Positions 5,665-7,738 of a DNA stretch of 7,738 nt are shown here, piece by piece. The translations under genes were made by a program, and so were the position numbers. Source of the stretch: JANRLJ01 sp034437895 (GTDB lineage: Bacteria > Chloroflexota > Anaerolineae > Aggregatilineales > Phototrophicaceae); NCBI GenBank assembly GCA_034437895.1, contig DAOTTO010000280.1:1-7738 (forward strand), written 5' to 3'. How positions within the stretch are numbered: the stretch's first letter is position 1; the number at the start of each line of letters is the position of its first letter. Under the pieces are notes generated by a model. That model saw nothing but the letters and a program-made list of their open reading frames with translations, ran no database searches and was not told where the DNA came from.

Positions 5665-5679
5665 CGCAGGGAATATAAT
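5646..5679 (+). promoter_or_regulatory. Hydrolase promoter; its -10 overlaps an upstream ATG
   Basis: A perfect TATAAT (5674-5679) follows the module GGCGTGAGTAGTGCATAAAC (5646-5665), as in the region before the Uma2 gene. The ATG at 5678 lies inside this -10 box, so it cannot be on the transcript made from this promoter. No good -35 is seen. Confidence 0.5.
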
Positions 5680-5737
5680 GAAAGATAGGTATAGACACTC
5701 GCAAAAATCCGACAGATTACCTCTACGTGGAGTTTTT

Positions 5738-6622
5738 ATGAGACACCTACTTTCAACACACAAGCGACTTATCCGACTCATTGGAATTCTAATCATTTTG
5801 TCCATAGTGGCGGTTTATATTGGCCTGCCAACTGTCATGGCTTTGACCGTTATCGCTCCTGAAGCCCATACAGACGGCGCACCCCCTGATGGATTCGCAA
5901 TGATTACGCTCATGACAGATGACAATGTGCGGTTAGCGGCGTGGTATGCAGAACCCCAAAATGGTGCGGCGATTATTTTGGTACATGGAGCAGGCAGCGG
6001 ACGCGAGAGTATGCGTGATTATGCCACTATGCTCCAAGAGAATGGCTTTGGTGTATTGGCTTTAAATCTGCGCGGTTATGGCGATAGTGAAGGACGCATT
6101 AATCGGTTGGGATGGAATGGGACACAAGACATCAGTGCAGCGATTGCGTATTTAAGTGGACGTAATGGCGTTGAAATTATCGGCGGATTAGGCGTTTCAT
6201 TAGGCGGCGAAGTGCTGCTTGGCGCGACATCGCATTACCCCATCATTCGCGCTGTTGTCGCCGATGGTGCTACTTATCGCTCAGTCAACGAATACACCAC
6301 CCTGCCTGCGAACCGGCCTCTCTATCGCAATTTTACCCAGCACGTTTTTTCTTTCATGGTCACTGTTCTCAGTGGAGATATTCAACCAGAGCCGCCGCTG
6401 TTGGAATCAATTCAAGTGGCGGATAACACATCTTTCTTGTTCATCGCGGCAGGCAATGAGGATTCTGAGGTAGCCTACAACCATTTGTTTCATGAGACTA
6501 TGCCAGACAGTAGTTTATGGATCATCCCGGATGTCGGGCATACTGGCGGTTTCAATCATATCCCTGATGAGTATGAGGATCGTGTGATCGGCTTTTTCAA
6601 CCAAGTTTTGCTTACCCCGTAA
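5738..6622 (+). CDS. Membrane-anchored alpha/beta hydrolase
   Basis: A serine hydrolase of the alpha/beta fold, 294 residues from this start. An N-terminal hydrophobic segment (about 11-38), after a short basic stretch, should anchor it with the catalytic domain outside. The oxyanion-region motif is VHGAGSGRESM (82-92); RGYGDSEG (112-119) is the usual loop after strand 4; the nucleophile elbow is GVSLGG with Ser154; AAGNEDSEV offers Asp242 as the acid; and DVGHTGG supplies His268. A complete triad is therefore visible. The start at 5738 is preferred over the in-frame ATG at 5678, because the latter sits in the TATAAT box and 5738 has GGAG at 5729-5732. The substrate cannot be inferred; distant relatives include esterases and peptidases. 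It is transcribed away from the permease and was probably its original divergent neighbour before the mazEF block came between them. Confidence 0.9.
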   Translation: MRHLLSTHKRLIRLIGILIILSIVAVYIGLPTVMALTVIAPEAHTDGAPPDGFAMITLMTDDNVRLAAWYAEPQNGAAIILVHGAGSGRESMRDYATMLQENGFGVLALNLRGYGDSEGRINRLGWNGTQDISAAIAYLSGRNGVEIIGGLGVSLGGEVLLGATSHYPIIRAVVADGATYRSVNEYTTLPANRPLYRNFTQHVFSFMVTVLSGDIQPEPPLLESIQVADNTSFLFIAAGNEDSEVAYNHLFHETMPDSSLWIIPDVGHTGGFNHIPDEYEDRVIGFFNQVLLTP

Positions 6623-6629
6623 TCTGCGA

Positions 6630-6696
6630 TAACAATATACATTTATTTTGTAAGATTTTATCTCGGCGTGAGCTGTGGATAAATGCAGCGTATAAT
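6630..6696 (+). promoter_or_regulatory. Uma2 promoter; degenerate third copy of the upstream module
   Basis: GGCGTGAGCTGTGGATAAAT (6665-6684) matches the mazE upstream 20-mer at 19 of 20 bases. The region before it is recognisably related to the 99-bp repeat (TAACAATA at 6630-6637, then a T-rich stretch) but about 20 bp shorter. A perfect TATAAT (6691-6696) follows; the weak hexamer GTGAGC (6668-6673) is 17 nt ahead of it. Confidence 0.6.
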
Positions 6697-6726
6697 AAAG
6701 TCGGAGATAGCAACGGAGTTTATGCG

Positions 6727-7314
6727 ATGGCGATAGACCAAATTAAAACCCTCATCACACAAGCCGATTTGCTGCGGCTAGACGCGGAAGACAAGTGGAT
6801 TGAAGTTGAAGATGGGGAAATTGTCGAAAGCGAGAATAACGTGACTTTTTTACATCTCATCATTATTCAAAATCTTTATGACATCCTCAAACCATTTGTC
6901 AAAACTCATACTTTGGGGCGGATTTATATGGATGGCGCACGTTATATTCTTGCTGGGACGAAAAAAGGAATCCAACGCGCCTATTTACCGGATTTATCAT
7001 TCTTGCGGACAGGACGTATGCCACTCGATTTTGATTTCAACGGCGACTTTGAAGGCGCACCTGATTTAGCGGTTGAAGTAGCATCTCCTGGTCAGACAAA
7101 TAAAATCTTGCTGCCTCGAGTCACACGTTACTTGCAAGCCGGTAGTGATGAAGTATGGCTGATTTACCCTTGGCACAAAACACTCTGGCAGTATCGGCGG
7201 GATGCGGAAGCGCCTGTTTTATATCACGAAAACGACACGGTGGATGTATCTGTGCTGTTCCCTGACCTCACGCTGCCGATGCAAGCCATCTTTACTACTG
7301 AAAATGAGGGATAA
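6727..7314 (+). CDS. Uma2-family (DUF820) nuclease-fold protein
   Basis: A 195-residue member of the Uma2 family, which has a PD-(D/E)XK nuclease-type fold, is multiplied in Chloroflexota and cyanobacteria, and has no settled role. Visible motifs are DGEIVE (29-34), LPDLSFLRTG (87-96, Asp89), PDLAVEVASPGQT (112-124, Asp113 and Glu117), RYLQAGSDEVWLIYP (134-148) and the terminal FPDLTLPMQAIF block. At the place where most relatives have a conserved Lys before the YLxAG helix, this protein reads PRVTRYL, with Arg131; this alignment is from memory and may be off. The start has GGAG (6715-6718) 8 nt upstream; an out-of-frame ATG at 6722 lies between. Its 3' end is matched by the relic after mazF. 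It faces the PPOX gene with only 8 bp between stop codons. Confidence 0.9.
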   Translation: MAIDQIKTLITQADLLRLDAEDKWIEVEDGEIVESENNVTFLHLIIIQNLYDILKPFVKTHTLGRIYMDGARYILAGTKKGIQRAYLPDLSFLRTGRMPLDFDFNGDFEGAPDLAVEVASPGQTNKILLPRVTRYLQAGSDEVWLIYPWHKTLWQYRRDAEAPVLYHENDTVDVSVLFPDLTLPMQAIFTTENEG

Positions 7315-7322
7315 AAATAGGT

Positions 7323-7738
7323 TCAATCGGACACATTTTTCGCCGTGATGAATTTCGTCGGAGTTAGCCGCAGCAGCAAGTTCACCATCGACACCGTTGC
7401 GCTTGCCAAAAGCCTCAGCGAGTGCGTCCCCCATATAACGGCGAGCGATGCGTGTCGCCCATTCGATCTTCTCCTCTGGCGTGGGGTTTAAGATTTCAAT
7501 CGTGCCTTCGACGACGACGAAAGAAAACGGCGGCTGATCGTCATCGACACACAGACTCACACGCGGATCGCGGCGGATATTTTGCGCTTTGACCGTCTGT
7601 ATGCCAGGTATTAAAGATCAGCGTTTCGCCGTCCAGCACAAACCAGATTGGGGCGAGATGCGGACGACCATCCTCACGAACCGTTGCCAGCTTGCCAGTG
7701 CGCGTCCCCGCCATCAAAAACTGATGCGTTTCATCTAA
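7323..7738 (-). pseudogene. PPOX-class (probably F420-dependent) oxidoreductase with two frameshifts; 5' end outside window
   Basis: Three consecutive minus-strand frames join into one flavin/F420-binding split-barrel protein. The first frame gives FLMAGTRTGKLATVREDG, APIWFVLDGETLIFNTWHT and goes out of frame between about 7594 and 7608. The second gives TVKAQNIRRDPRVSLCVDDD, PPFSFVVVEGTIEILNPTPEE and RRYMGDALAEAFGKRNGVDGE, and goes out of frame at about 7376-7386. The third gives LLLRLTPTKFITAKNVSD and the expected stop at 7323-7325. Each shift behaves as one extra base. The family (TIGR03618-like) is about 130-140 residues long, so only a few N-terminal residues are missing. All other family features are kept, so this is either a very recent pseudogene or two sequencing errors. 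Confidence 0.85.

Noticed and set aside
5678..5737. A 20-codon longer start for the hydrolase
   Set aside because: Its ATG lies inside a perfect TATAAT box, and the extra residues are unlike a signal segment; 5738 has the ribosome-binding site.
7219..7560. A separate 113-residue minus-strand gene
   Set aside because: It is only the middle frame of the frameshifted PPOX gene; its C-terminal part runs out of frame into the end of Uma2.

Overview
The window looks like a piece of a Chloroflexota chromosome, probably Anaerolineae-like. This is an inference from gene content: a lipoprotein made of an Ig-like domain, Pro/Thr linkers, an SH3 domain and a CARDB-like domain, an 862-residue FtsX-type permease, a Uma2-family nuclease gene plus the relic of another, and small antitoxin-type proteins. 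No RNA gene, CRISPR array or complete insertion sequence was seen.

Left part (1-4420, all genes on the minus strand, about 55% GC in sampled lines): a 3'-truncated cell-surface lipoprotein (1-1253) with a leader hairpin over its ribosome-binding site; a 73-residue conserved-type protein (1367-1588); a 175-bp MITE-like element (1626-1800) that holds a strong G-quadruplex motif and a GC-rich hairpin; and a large FtsX/MacB-type ABC permease (1832-4420) with no ATPase gene beside it.

Middle part (about 4421-7320, plus strand, AT-richer, 30-42% GC in sampled lines): a mazEF toxin-antitoxin pair (4551-5128), a 13-codon tail of a lost Uma2 gene (5156-5197), an orphan antitoxin-like gene (5314-5550), a membrane-anchored alpha/beta hydrolase (5738-6622) and an intact Uma2 gene (6727-7314). 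The main architectural feature is a 99-bp direct repeat, 95/99 identical, at 4403-4501 and 5566-5664. It carries the permease promoter and the first six permease codons, and it brackets mazEF, the Uma2 relic and the orphan antitoxin-like gene. A degenerate third copy of the same upstream module precedes the intact Uma2 gene. mazEF therefore sits between a Uma2-type promoter module and a Uma2-type 3' end, as though it replaced a Uma2 gene in place. The flanking repeats could allow the whole toxin-antitoxin block to be lost by recombination.

Right end (7323-7738, minus strand, GC-rich again): a PPOX-class, probably F420-dependent, oxidoreductase gene. It is readable end to end but interrupted by two single-base frameshifts, and it is cut by the window edge.
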